Assembly (NCBI GenBank): GCA_907164885.2
Contig: OU015492.1
Coordinates: forward strand, 47,568,183 to 47,632,182
Source: Dolomedes plantarius
Lineage: Eukaryota; Arthropoda; Arachnida; Araneae; Dolomedidae
Direction: 5' to 3'
Length of the DNA: 64,000 nt
Both the position numbers and the translations under genes were made by a program. Of this stretch, positions 11,519 through 23,847 are shown in pieces; the stretch's first letter is position 1; each line of letters opens with the position of its first letter. The notes beneath the pieces are model-generated. The model was not told the origin of the DNA, made no database searches, and worked only from the letters and a program-made list of their open reading frames with translations.

Positions 11519-12950
11519 TTATTTTAAACTCAGGCAAGATACCTCGTTAAAATGATCTTCTGAACTGGCACTGTCGTCAATATCATCATCTCTGCCAGAA
11601 ATCTCTGCATTTACGCCTGCAACAATATCTTTATCCGTTAGATTCCCGTGAGTTTCAAGAGCCAAATCTACGTCTTCATATTCCTGAAGTGAATTTTGTT
11701 CAATTGGCAAATCTCGAACCCAGTCTTGAAGCGTTTCATCTCTAGAGTCTTGAGTTTAAAAAATGGGAGGATTTTCAACCCTAAGAAAACCAGCATGCCT
11801 GAAACAATTCGATTTTTTTAAACCAATGCGGTTACACTTGTTGTCAAATATTCGCCTATACTACGCCGTAGCTTACTGTCCATTTTATTATGGGGGCACC
11901 ATATAGGCGGACAGCATTAACCCCTATGAAGAAACAACACGAACGAAGTCTTATTTTGTGGCGCGACGCCGGGATTCAATCCGAGCACCCTCAGCATCGA
12001 AAACCAGCGCGCTGTACCACAGGGCAGCCACAAGCCCAAATTTGATATCATTAAAAGTTTAACATTTTTTCACGCCTTTTCTAGCATGATAATAGGGTCC
12101 AGTACTGAAATCTTCGGTTCTTTCTTATTTTCAATATCGTCGATGATCTGTAGAATAAAGTTCTTCCTGAAATGAACTCTTAAGGACTTGATGGCACAAT
12201 GGTCCATAGGCTGTAATACGGAGGTTGTGTTGGGAGGAAGAAAAGTTAATTTAATGGCATGAAGACCTTGAACCGAAGGGTGGGCTGGGCAATTGTCCAC
12301 AGTAAAAAAATTATCTTTTTTTTTGTTCAATAAGTTCTTGGTCCCACTTCCGTAACCAGTTTTCAAACATTTCTCCTGTCATCCAAGCTTTAGAATCCGA
12401 ATAATTATAAACTGGAAGCGTTTTATATTTTTAAATAACCTCAGATTTTTGTATTTCCCGATTACTAAAAGCTTCAATTTTTGAGTTCCAGTTAAATTTT
12501 CAGCAACCATAACTGTTATACTTTCTTTTGAAAGCTTACCACCACTGCAGTTTTTGTGTTTGAAACGCAACGTCCTATCCGAGGTCATTCTATCAAATAG
12601 GCCAGTTTTATCAGCGTTGAAGATTTCATGGTCTTCATAACCTTCTCTTAATGTAGTCCAAACGATTTTAAGCCAGTTATCAGAAACTACTGGTGGCACA
12701 GCCTTCGATTCTCCACTGATTTTCCCGACCAGAATGGAATGCCTCTCAAAAAATCTCTGGATCCACAAAGGTGAACAAAAGAAATCGTGTCTTTTAAAGA
12801 GCTTCGCAAATTCATTTGCTTTCGCTTGCAAAATTTGTCCGCTTAGGGGAATGTTGGCACTCCTTTGAATCTTAAACCAATCCAAATGGGCTTCTTCTAT
12901 GTCAGCATGTGGACTTATTCGAAGTTTCTTAATTTTAGTCCGTTTTTATT
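11519..12950 (-). pseudogene. Tigger/pogo transposase, broken
   Basis: Read from 12950 down, the pieces are in order. First is a CENP-B-type (Tc5) helix-turn-helix segment (LDWFKIQRSANIPLSG at ~12885). A DDE domain with the first Asp in FNADKTGLF (~12615) follows, then WMTGEMFENWLRKW in a shifted frame (~12370), the second Asp in TVDNCPAHP (~12300) and the third in TSVLQPMDHCAIKSL (~12200). The tail reads CFRHAGF (~11795) and DLPIEQNSLQEYEDVD (~11700). Frameshifts occur near 12400 and 12350, there is a stop at the SINE junction, and the SINE-like sequence interrupts the C-terminal part. Little of the N-terminal psq-type DNA-binding domain remains. In this family the protein cuts and pastes the element at TA sites; this copy cannot. 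Confidence 0.8.
11822..12053 (-). repeat. tRNA-derived SINE-like insertion
   Basis: On the minus strand, GGTACAGCGCGCTGG resembles a tRNA A box and GGATTGAATCCCGGCG a B box (GGTTCRANNCC), with 33 nt between them, as in tRNA-headed SINEs. It sits exactly where the Tigger reading frame is interrupted between LEKA and CFRHAGF. It is not a functional tRNA: no complete cloverleaf is evident. Boundaries are approximate and no target duplication was recognised. Confidence 0.5.
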
Positions 12951-13128
12951 TAGATAAAAAATGGATAAAATGGTTGAAAAACAACGTGCTTCTACTTCCC
13001 GTCCGTTCACAATTAACATGTTCTTATAAGCGATTTATTTTCCCAGGAACCAATTAATTTTAAGTCACTAAAAGCGATATGGTCTTATTAACGATGTTAT
13101 TATAACCGGTGTTCTTATAAATAGATTT

Positions 13129-14349
<1,221 letters not shown>

Positions 14350-14410
<61 letters not shown>

Positions 14411-14413
14411 ATA
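14350..14413. repeat. (TA)n microsatellite between mariner and Tc1
   Basis: About 64 bp of TA repeat that serves as flank for both neighbouring elements. Confidence 0.95.
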
Positions 14414-15814
14414 CACTGCTGGGCACTGTAAACGCAACACCCTGAAGGAAACATGCAAATAACATGAAATTTACAACATGCATTAGCGGAGGTGAGATAT
14501 GCAAATGATTAGAATTTCAGCGCAGACGCAGATCACACGCGCTTGTGGCGCCACTTCAAAGTGCTATTTAAGATTTCGACGATTTCAAGTTCGGCAATTG
14601 TGTTTTTCTTGTGGTTTTTTCAAAAAAAACGATCAATTATGCCTCGTCGAAACAGCGATCATCTTTTGATCAAGTATCCGAGTTCGACAGAGGAAGGATA
14701 GTGGCCTACCGAGATTGTGGATAATCTTTCAGGGAAATCGGTAGTCCTGTTGGACGAAACCAAACAACTGTAATGCGGATATGTGATCGTTGGATGCACG
14801 AGGGTATGACGGACCGGCGTGTTCGATCGCATCCACCTCAGCGCACCACTTCACGTGATGACAGGCAAATTGTGCGCATGGCAGTGACGGATCGCTCAGT
14901 CACATCACGAACCGTAGCACAGCACATGCAGTCTGTAACGCATCATCCAGTGTCTGCGCGTACCATTCGACGCCGTTTACAGCAGAGTGGTCTGTCCGCA
15001 AGACGTCCATTGCTTTGTCTACCCTTGACGGAGAACCACAGACGTCTCCACCGCCAATGGTGCGATGACAGAAGGATGTGGACGGCAGAATGGAATGAAA
15101 TTATCTTTAATGACGAGTCACGCTTCTGTCTGCAACACCACGATGGTCGCATTCGAGTCTGGAGACACCGTGAAGAGAGGATGCTGAACAGCTGCGTTAT
15201 GCACCGCCACACTGGTCCTGCACCGGGTATTATGGTATGGGGCTGTATTGGATATCACTCTCGCACACCTCTAGTACGCATTGTCGGTACTTTAAACAGC
15301 CAGCGATACATCTCCGAGGTGTTGGAGCGAGTTGTCCTTCCTTACCTTCAGGGCTTGCCCACAGCCATATTTCAACAGGATAATGCGCGACCACACGTGG
15401 CACGCATTGTCCAACGGTTCTTCGTCTATCGCCAGATTGAATTGATTCCCTGGCCGCCTCGCTCTCCGGATCTTTCGCCGATATAAAACATGTGGTCCAT
15501 GGTTGCTCTACGGTTGACCCAGATGCCATCCCCAGCTGTCACAGCAGATCAACTTTGGAAACGTGTGGAAGCTGCTTGGTCTGCTGTACCCCAAGAACTC
15601 ATCCAAAGTATCTTTGAATCAATGCCGAGGCGTGTGGCAGCGGTGATCTCCAACAATGGCGGCTTCTCTGGCTACTGATTTTGGCAGGAACCACACTTCA
15701 CAGAAGTCTATAAATTTAATCATTTGATACTTGGTCAACATGTTATCTACAAAATAAATTTTATTGTGATATCTCTTGTCTTTCTTTGTATTGCAATTTG
15801 GGTGGCCAGCAGTG
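14414..15814 (+). mobile_element. Tc1-like transposon, family 1 copy 1 (dead)
   Basis: Ends CACTGCTGGGCAC... and ...GGTGGCCAGCAGTG are inverted repeats flanked by TA. The 1401-bp element is the same family as 30962-32371, clearly homologous over its length. It encodes a DD34E transposase broken in at least three places. Confidence 0.85.
14640..15678 (+). pseudogene. Tc1 transposase (DD34E) with stop at the catalytic Glu
   Basis: Compared with the copy at 31.2 kb, the ATG (14640) is kept, but one A is missing in the fourth-sixth codons (frameshift) and TTA has become TAA at GCGDCG*SFREIG (about 14720). The long open part, 14773-15486, has the paired HTH region (ICDRWMHEG), the first catalytic Asp in FNDESRF and the second in QQDNARPH. 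The frame then ends at SPDLSPI because the GAA codon for the third catalytic residue is TAA (15484-15486). Homology continues in frame to NNGGFSGY at 15678. The protein would recognise inverted ends in the nucleus, but this copy lacks both a usable start and the active site. Confidence 0.85.
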
Positions 15815-15825
15815 TATATACATAT

Positions 15826-17170
15826 TGTAAGAATCCGTTACGACCTTTCCGAATAAATCACCCAGACAGCCGGACCTCCCACAGCAGGTGACCTGCGAAC
15901 AGTTCTATCGATCAGCGTCAAGGTGTCTGGAAGCAGAGAATGGGGTTGCTCCTATCTGCCGGCCCCTGGGAAGACGTGAACTAATGACTATTTCGAAGTG
16001 AATTAATGATTTTCAGATCAGCTGATTTATAAGAGCCGAACACATGGCTTCGTTGTCAAGCGAATCACATCCAACGGACATGACGTCACAAATTGTGCCA
16101 GCCATCCTAAACATTTGCAGTCACGTGACCGGAAGCACGATTGCCAACGCCGGGAGAAGAAATCCAGTTTTTTGGACAGACTTGGTCGAGACTCTCATCT
16201 AGAGAGCACCTTTCGTCTACGTTGTCCTGGAGCGACCGACTTCATAATGAACTTTATTTTTCAGAGCAGCCCGCTCGCAGCTTCTCGTCAACTAATACTT
16301 CACCCTGAAGTAAGCTATCTCAGAGCATCCTGCTCTACAGGCTTCTGTTAGCTCTTTTCTTCCTCAAGAAGTTATCTTCATATTTCAGAGCAGCCGCTCT
16401 ATAAGCTTCTCTTGAGTTATAACTATCCTTACGAAGTTATTCTATTTTCAGAGCTGTATGCTCTAGAAGCTTGTGTACCGACCTTCAAGTTCAGTTGTGA
16501 ATACTTGCCGACATCTTATCATCGAAATTATTTGGCTATTACGAAGGCCAGTTCCCTCTATGTCTAGAGGTAGATCAACATTGTAAATAGTGTAAAAAGT
16601 TTCCAACTTAAATTTAATAAAACTGTATTTTAATGTAGTAGACTGACTCTGAGCATTTTTAGCTACCCGGAGTCTGAAGTTATCACAGTCTACTATAAAT
16701 GGTGGCAGCGTGTCTGGGATTTTACCATTAATTATAAATAGGCAATCCACCCCTTCGAAGTAGGGAATTTAGTGTAGCCGTCTAGGACTTTTTGTGCGAA
16801 CGTCCCGTCCCAAGTTTGTGCATCACAGATACCAGTATATAGCAGCGAGCAGTGAACCAACAGTGGATTTGTGCAGCGATCAAGTATTGGGGCTGCATAT
16901 TAAATAAGGAAATCCCCCCAGAACCAGCCTGGAAAGACTTCGCCTAGCTTCAATGAGAGCCTACAATCCAGTCTTCAAATTAGACAAGGTAAGCCTGTTT
17001 TCTCTTTAGAGGCAAAAGTAATTGATTGATTAATTATAATTAAAATAATTGATTAGAATCTATGTAAATGTTAACATGTGTAAATTAATGTTTCATGGGA
17101 AATAACTATTGAATTGGAATAAGTAAATTATCTGTGAGAAATTAATTAATTTATTTAAAAGTAAATAAAT
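15826..17170 (+). mobile_element. LTR plus primer-binding site and leader, truncated retroelement
   Basis: The block begins TGTAAGAATCC, has an AATAAA near 16616 and continues to a TACTATAAA / TGGTGGCAGCG junction at about 16693/16700. TGG-starting text right after an LTR is the expected primer-binding site for reverse transcription. A ~300-bp leader follows, ending in a short ATG-led stretch (MRAYNPVFKLDK) and AAGGTAAG, which looks like a splice donor (about 16989). No gag, pol or second LTR follows; the block fades into AT-rich DNA and a (TA)n tract. Superfamily (gypsy or BEL/Pao) cannot be decided. Confidence 0.5.
16253..16480 (+). repeat. Four ~63-bp tandem repeats inside the LTR
   Basis: TTCAGAGCAGCC(C)GCTC...AGCTTCT recurs at about 16258, 16319, 16383 and 16447, each followed by a variant of TTGAGTTAT...GAAGTTAT. 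Period 61-65 bp. Each unit contains a small inverted repeat, AGAGC/GCTCT. Such arrays in LTRs are often transcriptional enhancers; that role is inferred. Confidence 0.7.
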
Positions 17171-17172
17171 AA

Positions 17173-17176
<4 letters not shown>

Positions 17177-17219
<43 letters not shown>
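17177..17219. repeat. (TA)n microsatellite
   Basis: TA run preceded by AAATAAATAAAT, at the end of the truncated retroelement. Confidence 0.9.
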
Positions 17220-17223
<4 letters not shown>

Positions 17224-17579
17224 AGTGGTTATAAAAATAATGGTAACACCTATCAATATTAGTGGTGTTTATGAATGTGCTTCGTATTCCTTAAAATACG
17301 AGTCTGGCCACAGGAATTTTTTTATATAATATAGTGAATGTATTGTTCTACTGTCAGGTAGCAGTAATAAAGCTAAGGGCAACGTGATTTTGGGGGGAAC
17401 AGCGCAAAATGTCAAACCTTGCAGACCTTGTAAGAAGGCGAAATTTTTGAAGCGCGTTTAAATTGGAGTATCTGTTACTGCAACCCCTAGGCTAATGGGT
17501 GTTTTTCGAGCTATGGTATCGAAAGTCATGGTAGCATACAGAGTGCACAAAAAGACATCCTTTGCCAAACAGAAAAGGG

Positions 17580-18260
17580 GACAAAGGGAGAAGTGAAAGA
17601 GACAGAAGAGGTATTGAAGCAGATTGTGACACGAAGAAAGAAAACAACAGCAACCAAAATGACCGAAGAGCTCAATAGGCATCTGCATGTTCTGGTATCA
17701 ACCATTAGAGGTAGAAGGGAACTTCACAAACAAAGTATTTACGAAAGAGTAGCTATTCCCAAGCCACTTGTAATAGATGCCAATAATAAATATCGTCCAC
17801 AAAGATGCCAAGAGCCCAAATTCTGGTCGAGTAATATGTCGAAAAACGGCATTTGGTCCGACGAATCATTGTTCCCATTATTCCTCGCAACAGGACGTGC
17901 GTATGTCTGGAGAACACCTACACAAGCGTAAGATTCCGGCTGCCTCATATCAACTGTCAATCATGGAAGTAGATTTATCAGGGTTAGGTATGTCATCTCA
18001 TGGTTTTCTTCAGGCCCTACTTTAACCCTAAAAGGGAGATTGAATGAGAAGTGCTATATCGAAATTTTAGCTCACTAGTCCTTCCTATGGTGCAAACATT
18101 GTTTCTTGCAGGAGAGGGCATTCTCTGGTTGAATAATCTCCTTATATATACAACTAAATATATCAAGTATTGGTTTGAAGAGCATGAAAACTAAGTTAAA
18201 TATCTTAACTTGCCCAGTACAATACCCCCGACTATAAATCATCCAACCACTGTAATCTGT
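17580..18260 (+). pseudogene. Old Tc1 transposase relic
   Basis: The open part 17593-17931 (112 codons) ends in a recognisable Tc1 region: TEELNRHLHVLVSTIRGRR (second HTH), RELHKQSIY, KNGIWSDESLF (first catalytic Asp) and GRAYVWRTPTQA. After a stop, similarity continues in changing frames: a SHGFLQALL-like piece for the MVWAAIS-to-GP segment, then GEGIL and a remnant of the QDDNAPIH segment near 18110-18180. The DD34E active site is not reconstructable. This copy is much more decayed than the Tc1 copies at 14.4, 31 and 60 kb and belongs to a different Tc1 lineage. Inverted ends were not found. Confidence 0.65.
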
Positions 18261-19800
18261 ATAAGAATATCCTGGTCACGGCACCAATTCTGTAAAGGAG
18301 ACTCGGCCGAGTAGGGGAAATATGAGTTCAGTAAAGGGTAATTATGTGTCTCAGTGGAAGGGATCTTTATGAAGTTGAAGAGGACATTAAACAGTTCTCC
18401 AGTGACATGAGGAATTATCCGTTGACGAGAAACTAACGTGCAGTAAGAAATGTTCCTTAGTCTCACAATACGCAACTCCGAAAGTTCGTTGAGAGAAGAC
18501 TAGTTGGTTACTTCAATGGATACAGCCTCAATAAAGTTGATTTTACAGCTAAAAGGAACTCAAGCGGAGAATTTCGGAATAATATGAAGAGATCGATGGT
18601 TCCCCAGCACCTCGGTTGAAAACTTTCACACACTTACGGCCAAATCGATATATACAAATTGTGGATGCGTTATGGCAATAACCCAAGTAGATTCACTGTC
18701 ATCTGCTTAAAATAAAGTTGAAAGCAGCTGGAAATTAATAAATATGCCAAAGTCTCTTTTTGTAGTAATAACAAGTAATTTATTCGGCATTAGTAAACAT
18801 GAAGCCTGTCTTGGATAATATGAAATACAGATCTGTAGCGAAATACAAAAAAAATGACCGCATTGGTCTAAAGACTGAAGATGATCAATAGCATGTAACA
18901 AATGCAAAAATAGCCCCCCGATGCAGAATTGGGAGAGCCAAAACTGACCGGGGTGCTTAAAACCAAAAATATATAAGAGACGACTCTCTCATTAAAAAAA
19001 AATATCGCTCTCTGGTATATTTCTTCTCATCACTGGACATGCCTGGAAAAACGCGGACACGAGGGTTACCATAATAAGAAAAGCGCCAATTAACAAAGAC
19101 AGACCACCCGTGCCACGCGTACGGTAGCTTACCTCAGCGCGGAAGAAAAATATAGTAAAAAAAACTACGCGAGTGCTTAATGGCCAATATTAAGAACCCG
19201 GCCATGCCGAAGCATCGCCAAGAGGAGAGCACCGAGCGCCCAGTAAAAATGGAGGCCCGTGAATGGCTTAGCCCTGATACACGAAATTCGCGCCTCTGCC
19301 TGATTGGTCGAACGAGGAGAGAAAGAACAACTTCGGAGAGTGCCTTCACACCAAGCTGTCGCCAAATTCACACGCAGGAAAAAGCTCTCTTGGACAAAGG
19401 AAAAAAGAGAGAAAGCCATATATATTTCTAAATTACAACTGATTTTATGGGGCCAATTTAGTGAGCAAACTTACACGGCGTGCGTGGACAAAAGCTAGTT
19501 GGATGATCACATGACACACCCTGGAATTATCAGCCATAAAAAGTGCATTTTAGTGAAACTTAACAAGGGAATCCTAAGACTAACACCTGGCTAAGCAAAT
19601 TATCGTTGGAGTTTTCCGGTTTAAGAGAAATGGGGCAACGGCTAAAATTCTCAAGAACACACACGTCGAGGGAACGGTATAGAAATTACTCTATTTTATT
19701 TTAAGGGACAACTATTTAGAATTAGAGATTTTACATTAATTTAACGTGCGTTATGAGCCCAACCAAATTAATTATTTCTGGAACGAATTCCTAGTTACAC
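18261..19800. other. Spacer with a GC-richer block
   Basis: No supported gene. The part at about 19050-19500 is less AT-rich than its surroundings and contains several overlapping ORFs on both strands, none with a motif. It may be a fragment of an unrecognised repeat or LTR. Confidence 0.4.
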
Positions 19801-20285
19801 ATCTATTGTGACAATTGTTTTCCATTTTTCTTTGGATAAGTGTTTCTCATATAGAATTCGGCAGCGTGTCCTGCGTTCAGCGATATGATTTGGAAGAAGA
19901 CGATGCACATTGCATTTTTTCGCTTTCTTAAGATTTAAATCAACGTTTATCATTTTGTTTATAGTGGACGCCGAGCATTTTAATGATTTTGCAACTGTCC
20001 TTCGACTAGGGGGATTTTCTTTTAACATTAAACAACGTACCTTTGCAATAGTCGAAGATGTCCGTTTTTTCCTTGGATACTTGTTTGGAATTTTTGTCCC
20101 ACTTGAGGCTCCAATTGGACGTTTTTTTTCCTTTCTTGTTGACGATATTACCTATCGACGCTTTAGATATCACAAAACCATGACTCTCATATCGTTTTTG
20201 GATAACGGAGTATGCATATTTCTCTTCGGAAAGAGCATAAATGTAGCCTTCGAACCACTGCGTTGTTAAAAACGCCATTTTGAAT
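19801..20285 (-). pseudogene. rosa-type transposase, N-terminal half
   Basis: Starting at MAFLTTQWFEGYIYALSEE (ATG near 20275), the minus strand encodes an HTH region (YAYSVIQKRYESHGFVISK, SIGNIVNKKGKK). It continues in a second frame after a shift near 20030 (PSRRTVAKSLKCSASTINKM, then HLSKEKWKTIVTID). The final TID is the first catalytic Asp of IS630/Tc1/mariner enzymes. The sequence then leaves the family, so two catalytic residues are missing. Its partner at 32.8-34.35 kb carries the remaining part. Confidence 0.7.
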
Positions 20286-20415
20286 AAAACAAAACTTTCA
20301 AGACGCAAACGATAATTTTGACTTTTAAAAACATAGTTCAATTGCAATTATTTCTTTTGCAGCAAACGATTTTTTATTACCGCTTACTAAAATCATCTAA
20401 AAATGTGCGGACAGC

Positions 20416-20420
<5 letters not shown>
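19801..20420 (-). mobile_element. rosa-type (DD41D) transposon, 3'-truncated copy
   Basis: On the minus strand this starts with the inverted end CACAGGCTGTCCGCACATTT flanked by TA, then runs collinear with the copy at 32.7 kb up to the first catalytic region (VTIDV). Similarity stops at about 19801, so the 3' half and the other end are missing. The left end abuts a (TA)n tract. Confidence 0.7.

Positions 20421-20494
<74 letters not shown>
20421..20494. repeat. (TA)n microsatellite
   Basis: TA run of ~74 bp, followed by (GA)n and (TG)n. Confidence 0.95.
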
Positions 20495-20498
<4 letters not shown>

Positions 20499-21992
20499 GA
20501 GAGAGAGAGAGAGTGTGTGTGCGCACGTTCTCTAAATAGTTCTTCTCGTATACATATATTTCTATTGCATTACTCGCTTTGATATGTTAAAGAAAATCTT
20601 TTTTTTCTCCACGTACTTAGAGATTTCAATCTGAAACTCTTCAGTTAAAAGTGATGGAGTTGTATTGATGATCTTCCTTGAAACTTGAACCTATATATGT
20701 TCTAGAATTTCCTGATGTCAGGAGGCGTCCCTGTACCATCCTGTCTAAGGGGTGTTCAGATGTTTGTCAATGTCTGGTAAAATTGTTTGAATCCAGTCTC
20801 TCTGAGATTTGGATAAGAGAAATACGGCTTCGAAATCAACATAGGCAAATTATTTATTCATACTTATGAAAATGGGATTACAAACAGCGCTGACTAACAT
20901 ATATGTTTGGTATCGTTACATACAGTCTGTTAAAAGTATTTTTAATAAGAAGAATTTCTCGTGTTTTTATTTGCATAAGTCACTCTTCCTAATTCTTTCA
21001 TCATACTGTTAAATCCAACCATTCTCCTAAAAATTAACACAGAAATTCCATTTTGAAAATTTTTAATGTCACTAAGTCTTATTTTAAAAAAGTAAAGCTC
21101 TTAATTTAATTTTAGCCTGTCATGGAAGGCGTTTAATTTTGTTTACTAAAGCCCTGTTAGAAAGCACACCTTATGTTTTACAATGTAAATTATATGCTAA
21201 ATTCCTTTCTGAAAGCTCAGATATCTGAAATATCTGACATTTTGAGAACTAATTTATCTCACCATTAATATTTATAGTATGCACTGCGATGTCAATTACC
21301 AAGAGTTTGAATATTAATGCAGAATTTACAAGAGCCCAAAATAAGACACCAAATGAAAAAAAAGAATAGGTTATTTAAATCAGCTTCTATGGAAAACGCT
21401 ATTTCCAAGTAATGAACCTCTCTCAATTGAAGAAAAGAATTTAAATAAAACTGCCTGATTTATATTCTCAAAATGTTGCCTTATCCTTCAAATGCTGAAT
21501 TCGCTTAAAGACTTCCTTTTGTTTTAGCCATTTCCAGCGCACGAAAGCTTCTTGCTTTTCATCTTTTTAATAGTATTATTTTGTTCATTGAGATTCCTCT
21601 GCACGAAAGTTCAATTTGCATTTAAGTGATTCTTTGCATGTGAAGAATTCACAGATACAAGAAATTCACGATGAAAGTATATTTCATTAATTTTATGTCT
21701 TGCTCGACATGCTACATTTTAAAGACTAATTGTCGGAATAAGAGTGCATCGAATTAACAACTTTTCTTTTATGATGTCGGTGAATTAATTTCGTAAATTA
21801 AATTTATGTTGCATTTAAAAAACTGATTTTTTATTTTAATTCTATCGCATCCGATCCCAAGCATGGGCATGTTATTTGCCTTAATTCTGCCTTTTATATT
21901 TTCCTTCGGTGAGCCAGCATGTATAATATATTATATGCGTATTTATTCACGATGTATGCACTTCTATTGGTTTATCTACCACTTCGCATATA
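20495..21992. other. AT-rich spacer
   Basis: No gene or repeat recognised in these 1.5 kb. Confidence 0.5.
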
Positions 21993-22165
21993 CAGTGGAA
22001 TCTCGATCCATCGTTTTTCAACGGACCGATTGAAATGAACGATAAATGCGGGATAAAGATACATGCGGAAACATAACAAAGCAATATGATCGTTAGGCCC
22101 GGATAAAATGAACGACACATACGGAAAAACGATGGATACGAAAACAATCGATTGAGATTCCACTG
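21993..22165. mobile_element. Tigger/pogo-type MITE, copy 1
   Basis: Ends CAGTGGAATCTCGATC and (complemented) CAGTGGAATCTCAATC are flanked by TA on both sides. The 173-bp non-coding interior is repeated at 62191-62362. CAGT-starting ends with a TA target are typical of pogo/Tigger derivatives. The ends differ from those of the Tigger at 11 kb and of the pogo-like element at 62.4 kb. Confidence 0.75.
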
Positions 22166-22351
<186 letters not shown>

Positions 22352-22445
22352 CGTGTCTAAGACAGATATGGACCCGTTAAATCAGTAGACCGGAAGTTAA
22401 GATGTCGCCCCTGGGGGTGCTCGGTCAGAATTGAGGTGTCAACTA

Positions 22446-23664
22446 CACTGAAGTACTACTGAATTAGGGATAGCAAAGCCTATGCAAATTGTGTAGCGCT
22501 GCGCATCCCGTATGCGCAAGTGAGGGCGCTGTAGTAACTGCATATATAGCGCGTACTGTGGTTGTTCTGAATTAGTTGTTGGAATTGCCAGTATGGGTAA
22601 ACTGCCTGATTTAGACACCTTCGATCGCGGACAAATCGTAGGTGCGCGACGCATGGGCCATTCAATTTCCGAAATCGTCAGACAGCTAGGATTTTTAAGG
22701 TCGACAGTGTCAAGAGTATACCAAGAATACATGGATGGTGGAAAAAAGACTAGCGATCGGGCAAACTGCAAAGGCCAATTAGCCTTGACAGTGCGTGGTG
22801 AGAGACGGCTCAGGTGTATTGTACGTAGCCAACGAAGCCAAACATTAGCTCAAATTACCACCCAGTTTAATGACGGTGCCAGTCGTACAGTCAGTAAACG
22901 GACTGTGCAACGCTCGCTTCACCGTATGGGTTTCGGGAGCCGTCGACCTACGAGACTACCATTGCTCTATACTCGCCATCGGGATGCACGTCTTGCCTGG
23001 GCAAGAGAGCACAGAGACTGGAGTGTAGAGGACTGGAAAGGAGTAGTATGGAGTGATGAGTCTCGATTCCGACTACTTAACGCCGACGGGTGGCTGAGAA
23101 TATGGCGTCAGGCTCATGAAGCCATGGATCCTGCATGCCTGGCTGGAACTGTACAAGGGCATGGTGGCTCAATCATGGTCTGGGGTGCTTTTCGTGGCAC
23201 AGTTTGGGATCTTTGGTGCGTGTACCAACCTCCCTCAATGCAATTCGGTACGTAGAGTTGCTGGGTGATCACCTCCATCCATTTATTCTGTTCTGTTATC
23301 CGCACGGTAATGGAGTTTTCCAGCAAGACAACTGTACCTCTCACAAGTCTCGGTTGGATACTGGCTGGTTGGATGAGCATTCCTCTGATTTCTCTGTCAT
23401 GAATTGGCCACCTAGAAGCCCAGACTTAAATCCTATTGAGCATCTTTGGGATGTTTTGGAACAAGGCGTGAAAGGCCATCACACAGCACCAAAGAACCTT
23501 ACTGAATTATGGACAGCTTTAGCCAATATTTGGCAAGCCATTCCCGTGGAACGTTTCCAGAAATTTCTTGAATCTATGTTTCGTCGTGTGGCAGCCCTTA
23601 TCAAGGCCAGAGGAGGCCCAACTCGTTACTAGGTAGGTATCCCTAATTCAGTGGCACTTCAGTG
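22446..23664 (+). mobile_element. Tc1-like transposon, family 2
   Basis: Ends CACTGAAGTACTACTGAATT and (complemented) CACTGAAGTGCCACTGAATT, continuing AGGGAT, are short inverted repeats flanked by TA on each side. The 1219-bp element encodes one transposase with a single frameshift. Confidence 0.85.
22593..23632 (+). pseudogene. Tc1-like DD34E transposase with one frameshift
   Basis: The first frame, 22593-23255, begins MGKLPDLDTFDRGQIVGARR and contains the paired helix-turn-helix region (ISEIVRQLGFLRSTVSRVYQ and a second one to ~residue 110). The first catalytic Asp is in VVWSDESRF. After MVWGAF the reading must move to the other frame between about 23190 and 23215. The second frame continues LGSLVRVP..., with the second Asp in VFQQDNCTSH and the third catalytic residue in SPDLNPIEHLW, and ends KARGGPTRY at 23632. 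With one indel the rest is open, about 340 residues in all, the usual length. Start chosen at the first ATG after the left end, which fits the family N-terminus. Confidence 0.85.
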
Positions 23665-23787
23665 TACCTAAGACGGATACTGACTCTTCTGGTGCTAATT
23701 AAACCGCAGCCGCACACTTCAGCTCGAAGCCTCTATGGACTTCGTCTGGAACTTCCAACCAGGGGGCATAAAAGACAACAAAAGCAG

Positions 23788-23796
<9 letters not shown>

Positions 23797-23842
<46 letters not shown>
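23797..23842. repeat. (TA)n microsatellite
   Basis: TA run following the A/CAA-rich end of the SINE-like repeat. Confidence 0.9.

Positions 23843-23847
<5 letters not shown>

Noticed and set aside
22370..22440. 5S rRNA-like text (GGAAGTTAAGATGTCGCCCC)
   Set aside because: The resemblance to the internal 5S promoter region is short and does not extend; the segment fits the SINE-like repeat better.
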